A stretch of DNA of 43,532 nucleotides. Origin: Oscillospiraceae bacterium. Its GTDB lineage: Bacteria; Bacillota; Clostridia; Oscillospirales; Oscillospiraceae. The notes below the pieces were generated by a model that worked only from the letters and a program-made list of their open reading frames with translations, had not been told where the DNA came from and did not search any database. This document shows positions 8,822 through 17,208 of the stretch, one piece after another. The position numbers and the translations under genes were made by a program. The DNA lies in NCBI GenBank assembly GCA_017440925.1, contig JAFSAP010000039.1, forward strand, positions 1 to 43,532, in the 5' to 3' direction. The first letter of the stretch is position 1. Each line of letters opens with the position of its first letter.

Positions 8822-8857
8822 AAATACAATAAAACCAATGCATAGGAGCCATTTGCT

Positions 8858-9529
8858 ATGATCTATTGTGTGGAAGACGATTCGGCCATCCGGGAACTGA
8901 TGCTCTATACCCTCCGGGCCTCCGGCTTTGATGCGGAAGGCTTTGGAGATGGGGACTGTTTTTTCTCCGCCATGGAAAAAGAACACCCCCAGCTGGTTCT
9001 GCTGGATATCATGCTGCCCGGCATGGACGGCATTGCCATTCTGAAGAAGCTCCGCGCCGATCCCAACGCGGCCAGGATCCCCGTCATTCTGGCCAGCGCC
9101 AAAGGCACGGAGTACGACAAGGTTTTGGGTCTGGATCTGGGTGCCGATGACTACCTTGCCAAGCCCTTCGGCATGATGGAAATGGTCTCCCGGATCCGGG
9201 CGGTGCTGCGCCGCAGTGCCCCGGCAGAAAAAGCCCAGCTCTCCATGGGAACGCTGCAGCTGGATACTGCATCCCATACCGTAACCGCCGGAGGAAGCCG
9301 GGTCACGCTGACCCTGAAGGAATTTGAACTGCTGCGGCTTTTCCTGTCCGCGCCGGGCCGGGTGTTTACCCGGGAACAGCTGCTGGAAAAGGTCTGGGGC
9401 ACAGATTACATCGGAGAAAGCCGGACAGTAGATGTGCACATCGGCACCCTGCGCACCAAACTGGGTGCCTGTGGAGACTACATCCGCACTGTCCGGGGTG
9501 TGGGCTACCGGATGGAGGAGCGGGTATGA
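8858..9529 (+). CDS. phoP: OmpR/PhoB-family response regulator (PhoP-like)
   Basis: The 223-residue protein has an N-terminal receiver domain: acidic pair EDD at 6-8, phosphoacceptor Asp50 in LVLLDIMLPG, and Lys in DDYLAKPFG near 100. A C-terminal winged helix at about 125-220 includes LTLKEFELLRLFLSAPGRV, VWGTDY, TVDVHIGTLRTKLG and VRGVGYRM. It overlaps the sensor kinase gene by 4 nt (ATGA). PHO-box-like repeats in its promoter and the PhoR-like partner suggest phosphate sensing. The symbol is a best guess, since this subfamily includes regulators of other stimuli. Confidence 0.85.
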   Translation: MIYCVEDDSAIRELMLYTLRASGFDAEGFGDGDCFFSAMEKEHPQLVLLDIMLPGMDGIAILKKLRADPNAARIPVILASAKGTEYDKVLGLDLGADDYLAKPFGMMEMVSRIRAVLRRSAPAEKAQLSMGTLQLDTASHTVTAGGSRVTLTLKEFELLRLFLSAPGRVFTREQLLEKVWGTDYIGESRTVDVHIGTLRTKLGACGDYIRTVRGVGYRMEERV

Positions 9530-11202
9530 CCAAGCGGATCTTTCGTTCCATCACCTTTGCTGCCCTGGCGGTTCTGCTGGCAGCAGTGACGCTGATTCTG
9601 GGTGTCGTCTATTCCTATTTTACCAATGTGCAGTTCGACCAGCTCCGGGTGGAGACTGCCCTGGCTGCCCACGCCGTTGCCAATGAGGGACTTTCCTATT
9701 TTGATACGCTGGATGACACCATGGACTGCCGTATCACCTGGATCGCCGCTGACGGAACAGTGCTCTACGACAACCGCTCCGATACGGTGGCCATGGAAAA
9801 CCACCTGGCCCGGGAAGAAGTCATCGAAGCCCTGTCCTCCGGCTACGGCCACAGTGCCCGGTATTCCGACACCCTGCTGGAACAATATATTTATGCCGCT
9901 GAAAAGCTGCCCGACGGCACCATTCTCCGGCTGTCCAATTCCCAGCCCTCTGCCGTCCATCTGCTGATGGATAACCTGTGGCCGGTGCTGCTGATCGTGG
10001 GCTGCGCCATCGTCCTGTCGCTGTGGCTGGCAAACCGTCTGTCCCGGCAGATCGTCCGGCCGCTGAACGAACTGCATCTGGACGCCCCTCTGGAAAACCA
10101 CAGCTATCCCGAGATCCGGCCCCTGCTGCAGCGGCTGGATTCCCAGCAGGAGCAGCTGCGGCACCAGGGCCGGGAACTGACCCGGCGGCAGACAGAATTT
10201 TCCACTGCCACCCGGGCACTGCCGGAAGGACTGGTGCTTCTCAACACCAGCGGCACCATTCTGAGCATCAATCCCGCCGCCGCCCGACTGCTGGAAGTGA
10301 CACCCAACTGCACCGGTGCAGACTTTTCCGTTGCCAACCGGAACACCGCCATCTCCGCCCTGGTGGACACCGCATATACCGGCAAAAAGGCAGAGCAGAT
10401 GGTATCCCTGTGCGGCAGCACCTATATGGCCGCCGCCCGGCCCATTCAGGCCGAAGGCAATCTTTCCGGTGTGGTTCTGCTGCTTCTGGATCTGACCCAA
10501 AAGCAAAAGGCGGAAGCGCTCCGCCGGGAATTCACCGCCAATGTATCCCACGAACTGAAAACGCCCCTGCATGCCATTTCCGGCTATGCGGAGCTGCTGA
10601 AAAGCGGTCTGGTGCCGCCGGAGGATACCAAAGCCTTCAGCGAAAAGATCTACTGGGAAGCCCAGCGGCTTGTGGCGCTGGTGGAGGATATCCTCCGGCT
10701 GTCCCGGCTGGATGAAGGAGCAGCGGATATGCAGTGGAAATCTGTTGATCTGGCCGCTGTTGTGCAGCAGACAGCTGCTTCCCTGTCCGGCGCCGCAGAA
10801 CTGGCAGAGGTAACGCTGCAGCTTTCCGGAGAAGAAGCTGTGCTGCAAAGCGTCCCCCAGCTGCTGTCCGCCATTGTATTCAACCTGATGGACAACGCCA
10901 TCAAGTATAACCGCCGGAGGGGCACTGTCATGGTTTCCACCGAAACGGACAGCAGTACTGTACATCTGACGGTGACAGATACCGGCATCGGCATTCCGGA
11001 AGAAGCCCAGAGCCGGATCTTCGAACGGTTCTACCGGGTGGACAAGAGCCGCTCCAAAGAGGTAGGCGGCACCGGGCTGGGACTTTCCATCGTCAAGCAT
11101 GCCTGCCAGATCCTGCAGGCAGAACTGGCTGTTGACAGCACCCCGGAACAGGGAACCTCCGTTACCGTTATATTCCCCAAAAACAGCAAGGCAGCCCAAT
11201 AG
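9526..11202 (+). CDS. phoR: PhoR-like sensor histidine kinase
   Basis: The 558-residue protein has two transmembrane helices (about 8-30 and 150-172) enclosing an extracytoplasmic sensor domain. HAMP and PAS-like segments follow (ALPEGLVLLNTSGTILSINPAA near 230-250). The H-box is FTANVSHELKTPL with His near 342. The HATPase domain contains NLMDNAIKYN, DTGIGIP, FERFYRVDKSRS and GTGLGLSIVKH. It autophosphorylates and passes phosphate to the regulator encoded immediately upstream. A terminator hairpin overlaps the stop codon TAG. Confidence 0.92.
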   Translation: MTKRIFRSITFAALAVLLAAVTLILGVVYSYFTNVQFDQLRVETALAAHAVANEGLSYFDTLDDTMDCRITWIAADGTVLYDNRSDTVAMENHLAREEVIEALSSGYGHSARYSDTLLEQYIYAAEKLPDGTILRLSNSQPSAVHLLMDNLWPVLLIVGCAIVLSLWLANRLSRQIVRPLNELHLDAPLENHSYPEIRPLLQRLDSQQEQLRHQGRELTRRQTEFSTATRALPEGLVLLNTSGTILSINPAAARLLEVTPNCTGADFSVANRNTAISALVDTAYTGKKAEQMVSLCGSTYMAAARPIQAEGNLSGVVLLLLDLTQKQKAEALRREFTANVSHELKTPLHAISGYAELLKSGLVPPEDTKAFSEKIYWEAQRLVALVEDILRLSRLDEGAADMQWKSVDLAAVVQQTAASLSGAAELAEVTLQLSGEEAVLQSVPQLLSAIVFNLMDNAIKYNRRRGTVMVSTETDSSTVHLTVTDTGIGIPEEAQSRIFERFYRVDKSRSKEVGGTGLGLSIVKHACQILQAELAVDSTPEQGTSVTVIFPKNSKAAQ

Positions 11203-11214
11203 GGCTGCCTTTTA
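11189..11214 (+). terminator. terminator overlapping the kinase stop codon
   Basis: AAGGCAGCCC-AAT-AGGGCTGCCTT followed by TTATCTTG. The stem includes the last kinase codons. The 18 bases 11195-11212 recur exactly at 11523-11540. Confidence 0.7.
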
Positions 11215-11540
11215 TCTTGTCGAAAAACCCCTTCGGGCTTTTCCGACAGTTTTTTGCAGTCTGCTGCGCGCATATCGTCGAAATGCCACACACATTGTTC
11301 CATTTCCTGCCTGCAGGAAATTCCACCTGTGTCTGACTTTCTCCTCTCCCCATAAAGCACATTCTTGCTTTATGGGGGCCCCGTAGTTTTGGAGAACAAA
11401 TTCCACACTTGCAGCCTGAGAAGTATTTTTGTCCACGTACGTGCCGCGGCCAAAAATGATTCCAATTTATTTTCTGCTTTCGCAGAAAACTCTGTGAGAC
11501 TTTTTCAACGGTCTGAAGGTAACCCAATAGGGCTGCCTTT
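11195..11540. repeat. ~330-bp non-coding insert bounded by an 18-bp direct repeat
   Basis: CCCAATAGGGCTGCCTTT occurs at 11195-11212 and 11523-11540. The interval contains several small hairpins (CCATAAAGC/GCTTTATGG near 11351-11379, TTCTGC/GCAGAA near 11474-11489, CCGCGG near 11443) and no plausible gene. The right copy lies inside the 3' end of cysK and changes its C-terminus. It could be a MITE-like or duplicated terminator element. Copy number in the genome would decide. Confidence 0.45.
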
Positions 11541-12479
11541 GGGCATATATTCTGCGTACATGGCGGTGGAGAGGTAACGCTCGCCGGAGTCCGGCAGCAG
11601 CACCACGATGGTCTTGCCTGCATTTTCCGGCCGTTTCGCCAGTTCCAGAGCCGCCCACAGGGCAGCGCCGGAGGAAATGCCCACAAGCACGCCTTCCTCA
11701 CGGCCCATCCGCCGTCCAGCCTCATAAGCATCGGGAAGTTCACAGGTCAGAATTTCATCAATAATGCCGGTATCCAGAATTTCCGGCACGAAATTGGCCC
11801 CGATGCCCTGGATGCCATGGGGCCCCGCCACGCCTTTGGTCAGCAGGGGGGAATCCGCAGGCTCCATGCCCACGATCTTTACATTGGGATTTTTCTCCTT
11901 CAGATACCGGCCCGTGCCGGTGATGGTGCCGCCGGTACCGATGCCCGCCACGAAAATATCCACCTTGCCGTCGGTATCAGCCCAGATTTCCGGGCCGGTG
12001 GTGCGGTAATGGGCATCGGGGTTGGCAGGGTTTACGAACTGTCCGGCAATGATGGCACCGGGAATCTCCTTTTCCAGCGCCTCTGCCTTTGCAATGGCAC
12101 CGGACATGCCCTGCGCACCGGGAGTCAGCACCAGCTTGGCGCCGAAAGCCGTCATCAGCTTCTGCCGCTCCACGCTCATGGAATCCGGCATGACAATGAT
12201 GCAGTTATAGCCCCGGGCTGCCGCCACACAGCAAAGACCGATGCCGGTATTGCCGGAGGTAGGCTCAATGATGGTGCCGCCGGGCTGCAGCCTGCCGCTT
12301 CTTTCCGCATCCTCGATCATGGCAAGACCCACCCGGTCCTTGGCAGAACCGGCTGGATTGAAGCCTTCCAGCTTGGCAAGGAGGCGGGCTGTCAGGCCGT
12401 CTTTTTTTTCGATATTTGTCAGTTCCAGCAGAGGCGTATGGCCGATGAGCTGGGAAACAGATGTGTGGATATTGGACAT
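11505..12479 (-). CDS. cysK: cysteine synthase A (O-acetylserine thiol-lyase)
   Basis: The 324-residue PLP-dependent enzyme makes cysteine from O-acetylserine and sulfide. It shows the PLP-binding lysine in NPAGSAKDRV (Lys47), the substrate loop EPTSGNTGIG and the phosphate loop GIGTGGTITG, and ends the conserved core with LPDSGERYLSTAMYAE. CysK proteins usually stop near that point. Here about 14 extra residues (YMPKGSPIGLPSDR) are encoded by the repeat at 11523-11540 and flanking bases. The extension might matter because the CysK surface docks the CysE C-terminus. Divergent from cysE. Confidence 0.95.
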   Translation of the reverse strand: MSNIHTSVSQLIGHTPLLELTNIEKKDGLTARLLAKLEGFNPAGSAKDRVGLAMIEDAERSGRLQPGGTIIEPTSGNTGIGLCCVAAARGYNCIIVMPDSMSVERQKLMTAFGAKLVLTPGAQGMSGAIAKAEALEKEIPGAIIAGQFVNPANPDAHYRTTGPEIWADTDGKVDIFVAGIGTGGTITGTGRYLKEKNPNVKIVGMEPADSPLLTKGVAGPHGIQGIGANFVPEILDTGIIDEILTCELPDAYEAGRRMGREEGVLVGISSGAALWAALELAKRPENAGKTIVVLLPDSGERYLSTAMYAEYMPKGSPIGLPSDR

Positions 12480-12527
12480 AAAGATACCTCCCGGTGGATA
12501 TAAAATAATCGTTCATCTGGCAAAAAG
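12480..12527 (-). promoter_or_regulatory. cysK leader region
   Basis: On the minus strand a GGGAGGT ribosome site lies 9 nt before the cysK ATG, preceded by the AT-rich stretch ATTATTTTATATC that could hold a -10 element. No clear -35 or T-box is seen. Confidence 0.35.
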
Positions 12528-12694
12528 CCTTCCCCACCGGGGAAGGTGGCAGCCCGAAGGGCTGACGGATGAGGGCATATCAAGCAGGTGAATGCCAGCA
12601 AGCCTGAAACAATGGCAATCTATTCAGATAACCGCCCGCATTCCTCATCAGTCAAAAACCAAAGATTTTTGACAGCTTCCCCCCGGGGGAAGCC
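12528..12694. repeat. inverted-repeat (MITE/REP-like) element in the cysK-cysE gap
   Basis: The left arm contains the hairpin CCTTCCCC-ACC-GGGGAAGG, then CAGCCCGAAGGGCTG and ACGGATGAGG. The right arm, reversed, shows GCTTCCCCC/GGGGGAAGC, a TCAAAAA..TTTTTGA hairpin and GACTGATGAGG. Such palindromic intergenic units are common in Oscillospiraceae genomes. The rest of the gap (12695-12761) shows nothing coding. Confidence 0.6.
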
Positions 12695-12761
12695 TTGGGC
12701 GCTGCCGCGCCGCTGCAACAAAGATATTCTGAATTATACACCCCTCTTCGACGGGTGTCAA

Positions 12762-12790
12762 TTGACATTCTTTTCCGCATATGGTAAACT
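12762..12790 (+). promoter_or_regulatory. cysE promoter
   Basis: Consensus TTGACA at 12762-12767, 17-bp spacer, TAAACT at 12785-12790. The ribosome site AAGGAGGG follows before ATG 12819. Confidence 0.75.
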
Positions 12791-12818
12791 AATGTCCATC
12801 TGATAAGGAGGGATTCCC

Positions 12819-13763
12819 ATGAACCCCATTGAGCAGCAAATTGAAGGCATCGTTGACAGCATTCTGGAGGATTACCGCCATGGACGGGACATCGACAAGA
12901 TGGACCTGTTTCAGCACCCCGACAAGGCTGTCATCATCGATATGATCGGCAAGCTCATGCGCATTGTCTACCCCGGCTCTGCCCGGGACAAGACCTACCG
13001 CATTTACAACGCCCGGCACAACCTGTCCATGCTCATCGAGGATGTGATGTACAATCTGAACAAGCAGATCGCCATTGTTCTGCGTACCCAGATGGACGAA
13101 GAAGCCGCCACCGCAAAAGCCCAGGAGATCAGTCTGGCCTTCTTCCGTGCCATCCCCAATGTCCGGGCCGTGGCCCAGACCGACGTGGAGGCTTTCTACG
13201 CAGGCGACCCGGCTGCTTTCAGCGTGGATGAGATCATTTTCTGCTATCCCGGCCTCTTTGCCATCACGGTTTACCGGCTGGCCCACATCCTGTATGACCT
13301 GGGGGTTCCCATGCTGCCCCGGATCATGTCAGAGCATGCCCACTCCATCACCGGCATCGACATCCACCCCGGCGCCACCATCGGCAAGTATTTCTTCATC
13401 GACCATGGCACCGGTATCGTCGTGGGTGAAACCACCATCATCGGTGACCATGTGAAGATTTATCAGGGTGTCACCCTAGGCGCACTCACCACCCGGGGCG
13501 GCCAAAGCCTCAAGGGCAAGAAGCGCCATCCCACCATCGAAGACCATGTGACCATCTACGCCGGCGCTTCCATTCTGGGCGGCGGCACAGTGATCGGACG
13601 GGAATGCACCATCGGTTCCAATGTGTTTATCACCCACTCCATTCCCTGCTGCACAACGGTAAGCGTCAAGAGCCAGGAACTGCAGATGAAATCCCGCAAC
13701 TGCAGCGGCAACTGCGAAAAATGTGAAAACAAACCGGAACCTTTCTGGGAGGATCAGAAATAA
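12819..13763 (+). CDS. cysE: serine O-acetyltransferase (long SatA/EpsC-like form)
   Basis: The 314-residue enzyme acetylates L-serine with acetyl-CoA, giving the substrate of CysK. An alpha-helical N-terminal region of about 170 residues precedes the left-handed beta-helix. Hexapeptide repeats run from GIDIHPGATIGKYFFIDHG through GETTIIGDHVKIYQGVTLG to the final coils, with catalytic His in FFIDHGTG. The C-terminal tail is Cys-rich (CSGNCEKCENK), which is unusual and may bind metal or sense redox state. Divergent from cysK, so the two steps of cysteine synthesis face each other across 340 bp. Confidence 0.93.
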   Translation: MNPIEQQIEGIVDSILEDYRHGRDIDKMDLFQHPDKAVIIDMIGKLMRIVYPGSARDKTYRIYNARHNLSMLIEDVMYNLNKQIAIVLRTQMDEEAATAKAQEISLAFFRAIPNVRAVAQTDVEAFYAGDPAAFSVDEIIFCYPGLFAITVYRLAHILYDLGVPMLPRIMSEHAHSITGIDIHPGATIGKYFFIDHGTGIVVGETTIIGDHVKIYQGVTLGALTTRGGQSLKGKKRHPTIEDHVTIYAGASILGGGTVIGRECTIGSNVFITHSIPCCTTVSVKSQELQMKSRNCSGNCEKCENKPEPFWEDQK

Positions 13764-13769
13764 CAAAAT

Positions 13770-13800
13770 GGGCGTACCCCACCGGGTACGCCCTGTTTTT
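13770..13800 (+). terminator. terminator of cysE
   Basis: GGGCGTACCC-CAC-CGGGTACGCCC followed by TGTTTTT. It runs up to the tcdA stop codon on the other strand. Confidence 0.8.
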
Positions 13801-14515
13801 AGCGTCTTGCAAGATCCTTTATGACTTCCCCCGCCAGGATCAGCCCGGCGGCACCGGGAACGAAGGACACGCTTCCAGGGATCTGCCGCTTGCCCAGGGC
13901 TGCTGCCTCTTCCTCCCATCCGGTGGGGGTCAGCGCCTCCTCCTGAGAATAGACCACTTTCAGATGTTTGATCCCCCGCTTGCCCAGTTCCTTGCGCATG
14001 ATCCGGGCCAGGGGGCACATGGTGGTTTTGGAGATATCCGCCACCTGGAAAGCGGAGGCATCCAACTTGTTTCCGGTACCCATGCAGCAGATGATGGGCG
14101 TTCCCGCTGCCTTTGCCCGTTCCACCAGCGCCAGCTTGCCGGTAACGGTGTCAATGGCATCCACAATATAATCGTACTGTGAAAAATCAAAGCTGTCCGC
14201 TGTGTCCGGGGTATAGAATACCCCATGGGTGCGGACATTGCAGTCCGGATTGATGTCCAGAATGCGGCTTTTCGCTGCTTCCACTTTCAGCATCCCTACC
14301 GTGGAATGGGTGGCCAGCAGCTGCCGGTTGATGTTGGAACGGCTGATGGTATCGCTGTCGATCACATCGATATTGCCGATGCCTGCCCTTGCCAGGGCTT
14401 CCACCGTATAACCGCCCACGCCGCCGATGCCGAACACCGCCACCCGGGAATTGCGGAGCGTTTCCACTGCTTCTTCTCCCAGCAGCATGGCAGTGCGCAG
14501 AAACTGTTCATCCAT
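13799..14515 (-). CDS. tcdA: tRNA threonylcarbamoyladenosine dehydratase (TcdA/CsdL)
   Basis: The 238-residue E1/ThiF-like protein cyclises t6A37 in tRNA to ct6A using ATP. It shows the nucleotide-binding FGIGGVGGYTVEALARAG, DSDTISRSNINRQL, VDAIDTVTGKLALVE, and the TcdA-typical MGTGNKLDASAFQVADI with TTMCPLARIMRKELGKRGI. ATG at 14515 is preceded by GGAGGAAG. It lies downstream of a DUF1292 gene on the same strand, with a bidirectional hairpin between, so it is probably a separate unit. Confidence 0.9.
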   Translation of the reverse strand: MDEQFLRTAMLLGEEAVETLRNSRVAVFGIGGVGGYTVEALARAGIGNIDVIDSDTISRSNINRQLLATHSTVGMLKVEAAKSRILDINPDCNVRTHGVFYTPDTADSFDFSQYDYIVDAIDTVTGKLALVERAKAAGTPIICCMGTGNKLDASAFQVADISKTTMCPLARIMRKELGKRGIKHLKVVYSQEEALTPTGWEEEAAALGKRQIPGSVSFVPGAAGLILAGEVIKDLARR

Positions 14516-14530
14516 AGTTCTTCCTCCAAA

Positions 14531-14558
14531 AAAGGCTCTCCTGCCGGAGAGCCTTTCA
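14531..14558. terminator. bidirectional terminator between DUF1292 gene and tcdA
   Basis: AAGGCTCTC-CTGCC-GGAGAGCCTT with A-rich and T-rich flanks. On the minus strand it ends the DUF1292 transcript just upstream of the tcdA ribosome site. Confidence 0.7.
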
Positions 14559-14562
14559 TTTT

Positions 14563-14853
14563 TTAATCTGCGAAGTCCAGAACGTCCTGGAATTTCTCCT
14601 TGAAGATGGCGTAAACTCCATCCAGAACCGCCTCGTCGGTAACGGCCAGGTAGTTCTCGTTTTCCTCGTCCACAGGCTCCACTTCCAGGATCACGACCTC
14701 GGCGGCATCCTCTTCCATGGGCAGCAGAACCAGATATTCCTTGCCTTCATACTCGATGCAGTCCAGGTATTCAAATTCCACATCCGCGCCGTTTTCATCG
14801 GTAAGGGTGAGAATGCTGACCTCTTCCTCGGGGATCAGGTTTTCATTTTCCAT
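14563..14853 (-). CDS. DUF1292-family protein
   Basis: The 96-residue, very acidic protein has the DUF1292 pattern: SILTLTDENGADVEFEYLDCIEYEGKEYLVLLPM, then VVILEVEPVDEENENYLAV and a final helix with FKEKFQDVLDF. The family is widespread and conserved in Firmicutes, often near ruvX or other housekeeping genes, with no known function. GGAGG precedes the ATG. Confidence 0.85.
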   Translation of the reverse strand: MENENLIPEEEVSILTLTDENGADVEFEYLDCIEYEGKEYLVLLPMEEDAAEVVILEVEPVDEENENYLAVTDEAVLDGVYAIFKEKFQDVLDFAD

Positions 14854-14954
14854 GATAAGTTTCCTCCTTCAGTTTGGTTTCTTTCTGCTGTGATTATACC
14901 TTATCGGCACAGGAAAAGCAAGGGAAACCTTTGCCGGCCAGGTATTTGCCAGGG

Positions 14955-15018
14955 TTGCTTTTCGAGCCCTTTCGTGCTATTATATAGATTGGAAAATAAT
15001 AACACCGGAACCGGTGTT
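14955..15018 (+). promoter_or_regulatory. surface-protein operon promoter with palindrome at the start site
   Basis: TTGCTT (14955-14960), 17 bp, TATTAT (14978-14983). A perfect palindrome AACACCGG-AA-CCGGTGTT lies at 15001-15018, about 10-30 nt into the transcript, a candidate operator or leader hairpin. Confidence 0.55.
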
Positions 15019-15048
15019 TTGAGAAGCAAAGCAAAAGGAGGATACGTG

Positions 15049-17208
15049 ATGACCAAACGTCTGATAACACTGCTGCTGGCAGCGGTGCTGATTTTCTCAT
15101 TATTCCCTGCCCACGTTCTGGCTACGGAAAAGGATGCCGGATATCAGACCGGGGACACCCTGGAAGTGGAGGGCACTTCTGCCCCCACTGTGAAGATTCC
15201 CGACCATACCGAATGGCAGCAGCAGGGGGATGCTGTGCAGAAGCGTTCCAAAGAACCCAGCTGCGGCAAAACGCTCCACTCCCATGACGATGCTGCCACC
15301 TGCAATCTGCAGTGTACCCTGGAAGCGCATACCCATACCACCAACTGCCCGGCTGACTGCAGCCTGCATGTCCACAGCCAGGAGTGCTGCAAAACCGAGC
15401 ACGAACACAACAGCCAGTGCGTCCCTGGCTGCGGGCAGGATGGCCATATCCACATCACCAACGGCTGCGGCGGGGAAGGCACCTGTACCATCCCCGAACA
15501 TAGTCATGGCGACGGCAGCGCCTGCCAGATGGCATGCACCCTGGAAGAGCATGCCCACACCGACAGCTGCTATGAGATGATCACGTATACCACCTGGAAA
15601 GTGGTTGAAGACGCTGTTGTGCGAAGCAGCAACAGCCCGAACCACCAACAGTATACCATTCAATTCAACGGCAAAACCATCACCTTGGGCCTGGGTGAGA
15701 TCAAAAACGATGCCCTGCACCTGTTCGAACCTGGTATTGTCGGCGACTATTATTCCCAGGGGGCATCCTGGCCCTTCCAGCGGCAGATCGTACTGGGCGC
15801 ACTGGAATCCCAGAACAACGGAAATGGCGCTGTCACCCTGGCCCCGGCCGAATTCTACAACTGTATTTCCAATGTAAAATTCGAAATAACTTCCTGCAAA
15901 AATCAGTATGACGATGGAAACGACAACTGCTTCCTGGCGGACGATCCTTCCGTCGCCTTTACCCCGGCCACTTCCCTGGAACCTGATGCTGCACAGATTC
16001 TGGGTGTCAATATGTACCAGACCCATGTGATGGCAGATCCCGGCAACTGCTTTGAGGCAGATCTGAAGATCACCTTTGATCTGACACTCCCAGGCCTGGA
16101 AAAAGAAACCTATACCATCAACTCCCGTGCCGGTTACTGGGGTGCGCCCACCATTGAGATCAATGCTCCCGAAAATGCCGATGACCTCAACAGCATGCTG
16201 GCAAGTTATGACGCCATGGTGTCCTGGCTCCAGGGAAACGACCCGGAGCAATACGAAGCATTCCAGAACGGTATAGAGGAAGGCGGTCCCATGGCACCGC
16301 TGGTATACATCAAGCTTCCTGCTGTGACCTATGAGAAGCCCATTATCTGCGGTATCCGGATCCCCAACGGAAATGATGTCAGTAACATCGAGCTTCACGG
16401 AGCCGTTGGTACCCGGAGAACCGTCATGCCAGGTCTGAAAATCACAGGATATCTGTCCCATGTGATCGATATCGACTTTGTCTCTGACGATTCCATGGAT
16501 AGTGGTATCCATATGGATCTGCACACCACAGGCAATGGCTTGGTCAATGTGGAAACAGTTTCAAACTGCAGTTTCACAGGGTTTGACTACGGTATCCGCA
16601 ATGAGGGCAGCAGTTTTGTCCGCAGTGTCCGTTATTGCACCTTTACCGGCTGTGAAAACGGAATTTACATGAACAGCTCCGACACCTCCACTTCCGGTAA
16701 CATCAACAACGGCGACAACCACCACAACACTTTCCGGAACTGCCGCTATGCAGTAAAGATTCGGAATCTGCCTGCACAGATGACCGCCTACGAGTACCGC
16801 ATGAGCGACTGCATCTTTGAGAACAACTTCAAGGATTTCCATGTTACCACCAGCGGAAACAAGCATTACTATTACTTCCACCGCAATTTCTATGACGGAA
16901 CTTACTCTGAAACAGCCTCTCTGGCGACGTTAAGCAGCACTGCTTCTTTCCGGGCAGCCGCTATTGAAACAGATGCTTCCACCACCGCTGTTGTAGTCAC
17001 AAATCCCTGCCGTGTGTCCTCTGCGCCGGACAGCGACCTTTGGGTTTTTGGCGGTCAGGGCCAGGAAACCAGGATCTTTGCCGAAGAAGCAGCTGCCATG
17101 CCTGTGGCCGGAAACGCCTTTGCCGCAGGGGAACATAAGGAAATTACTATCATAAGTGACAATGAAACAGAAGTTGCCACCTGGATCTTTGGAGGTGAAA
17201 GCGAATGA
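15049..17208 (+). CDS. secreted protein with His/Cys-rich repeats and beta-helix-like region
   Basis: The 719-residue protein has a clear signal peptide (KR, then LITLLLAAVLIFSLFPAHVLA). Residues about 65-170 hold roughly six irregular units of the type C-x-H-x-H-x(n)-C (for example LEAHTHTTNC, LHVHSQECC and LEEHAHTDSCY), which could bind metal. The middle (about 190-400) is unassigned. The part from about 480 to 640 looks like a parallel beta-helix, with short repeats such as NCSFTGFDYGIRN and YCTFTGCENGIYM. There is no anchor. ATG at 15049 is chosen because AAAGGAGG at 15035-15042 and the signal peptide fit it. It overlaps the anchored protein gene downstream by ATGA. Function unknown; a secreted adhesin or glycan-binding role is possible. 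Confidence 0.75.
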   Translation: MTKRLITLLLAAVLIFSLFPAHVLATEKDAGYQTGDTLEVEGTSAPTVKIPDHTEWQQQGDAVQKRSKEPSCGKTLHSHDDAATCNLQCTLEAHTHTTNCPADCSLHVHSQECCKTEHEHNSQCVPGCGQDGHIHITNGCGGEGTCTIPEHSHGDGSACQMACTLEEHAHTDSCYEMITYTTWKVVEDAVVRSSNSPNHQQYTIQFNGKTITLGLGEIKNDALHLFEPGIVGDYYSQGASWPFQRQIVLGALESQNNGNGAVTLAPAEFYNCISNVKFEITSCKNQYDDGNDNCFLADDPSVAFTPATSLEPDAAQILGVNMYQTHVMADPGNCFEADLKITFDLTLPGLEKETYTINSRAGYWGAPTIEINAPENADDLNSMLASYDAMVSWLQGNDPEQYEAFQNGIEEGGPMAPLVYIKLPAVTYEKPIICGIRIPNGNDVSNIELHGAVGTRRTVMPGLKITGYLSHVIDIDFVSDDSMDSGIHMDLHTTGNGLVNVETVSNCSFTGFDYGIRNEGSSFVRSVRYCTFTGCENGIYMNSSDTSTSGNINNGDNHHNTFRNCRYAVKIRNLPAQMTAYEYRMSDCIFENNFKDFHVTTSGNKHYYYFHRNFYDGTYSETASLATLSSTASFRAAAIETDASTTAVVVTNPCRVSSAPDSDLWVFGGQGQETRIFAEEAAAMPVAGNAFAAGEHKEITIISDNETEVATWIFGGESE

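Noticed and set aside
9505-11199. Long open frame antisense to the sensor kinase (about 560 codons)
   Set aside because: It mirrors a clear histidine kinase on the + strand, has no domain and no ribosome site. GC-rich codon bias creates such shadows.
15100-16524. Long minus-strand frame opposite the His/Cys-rich secreted protein
   Set aside because: No recognisable domain or start signal; the + strand has a signal peptide and repeats.
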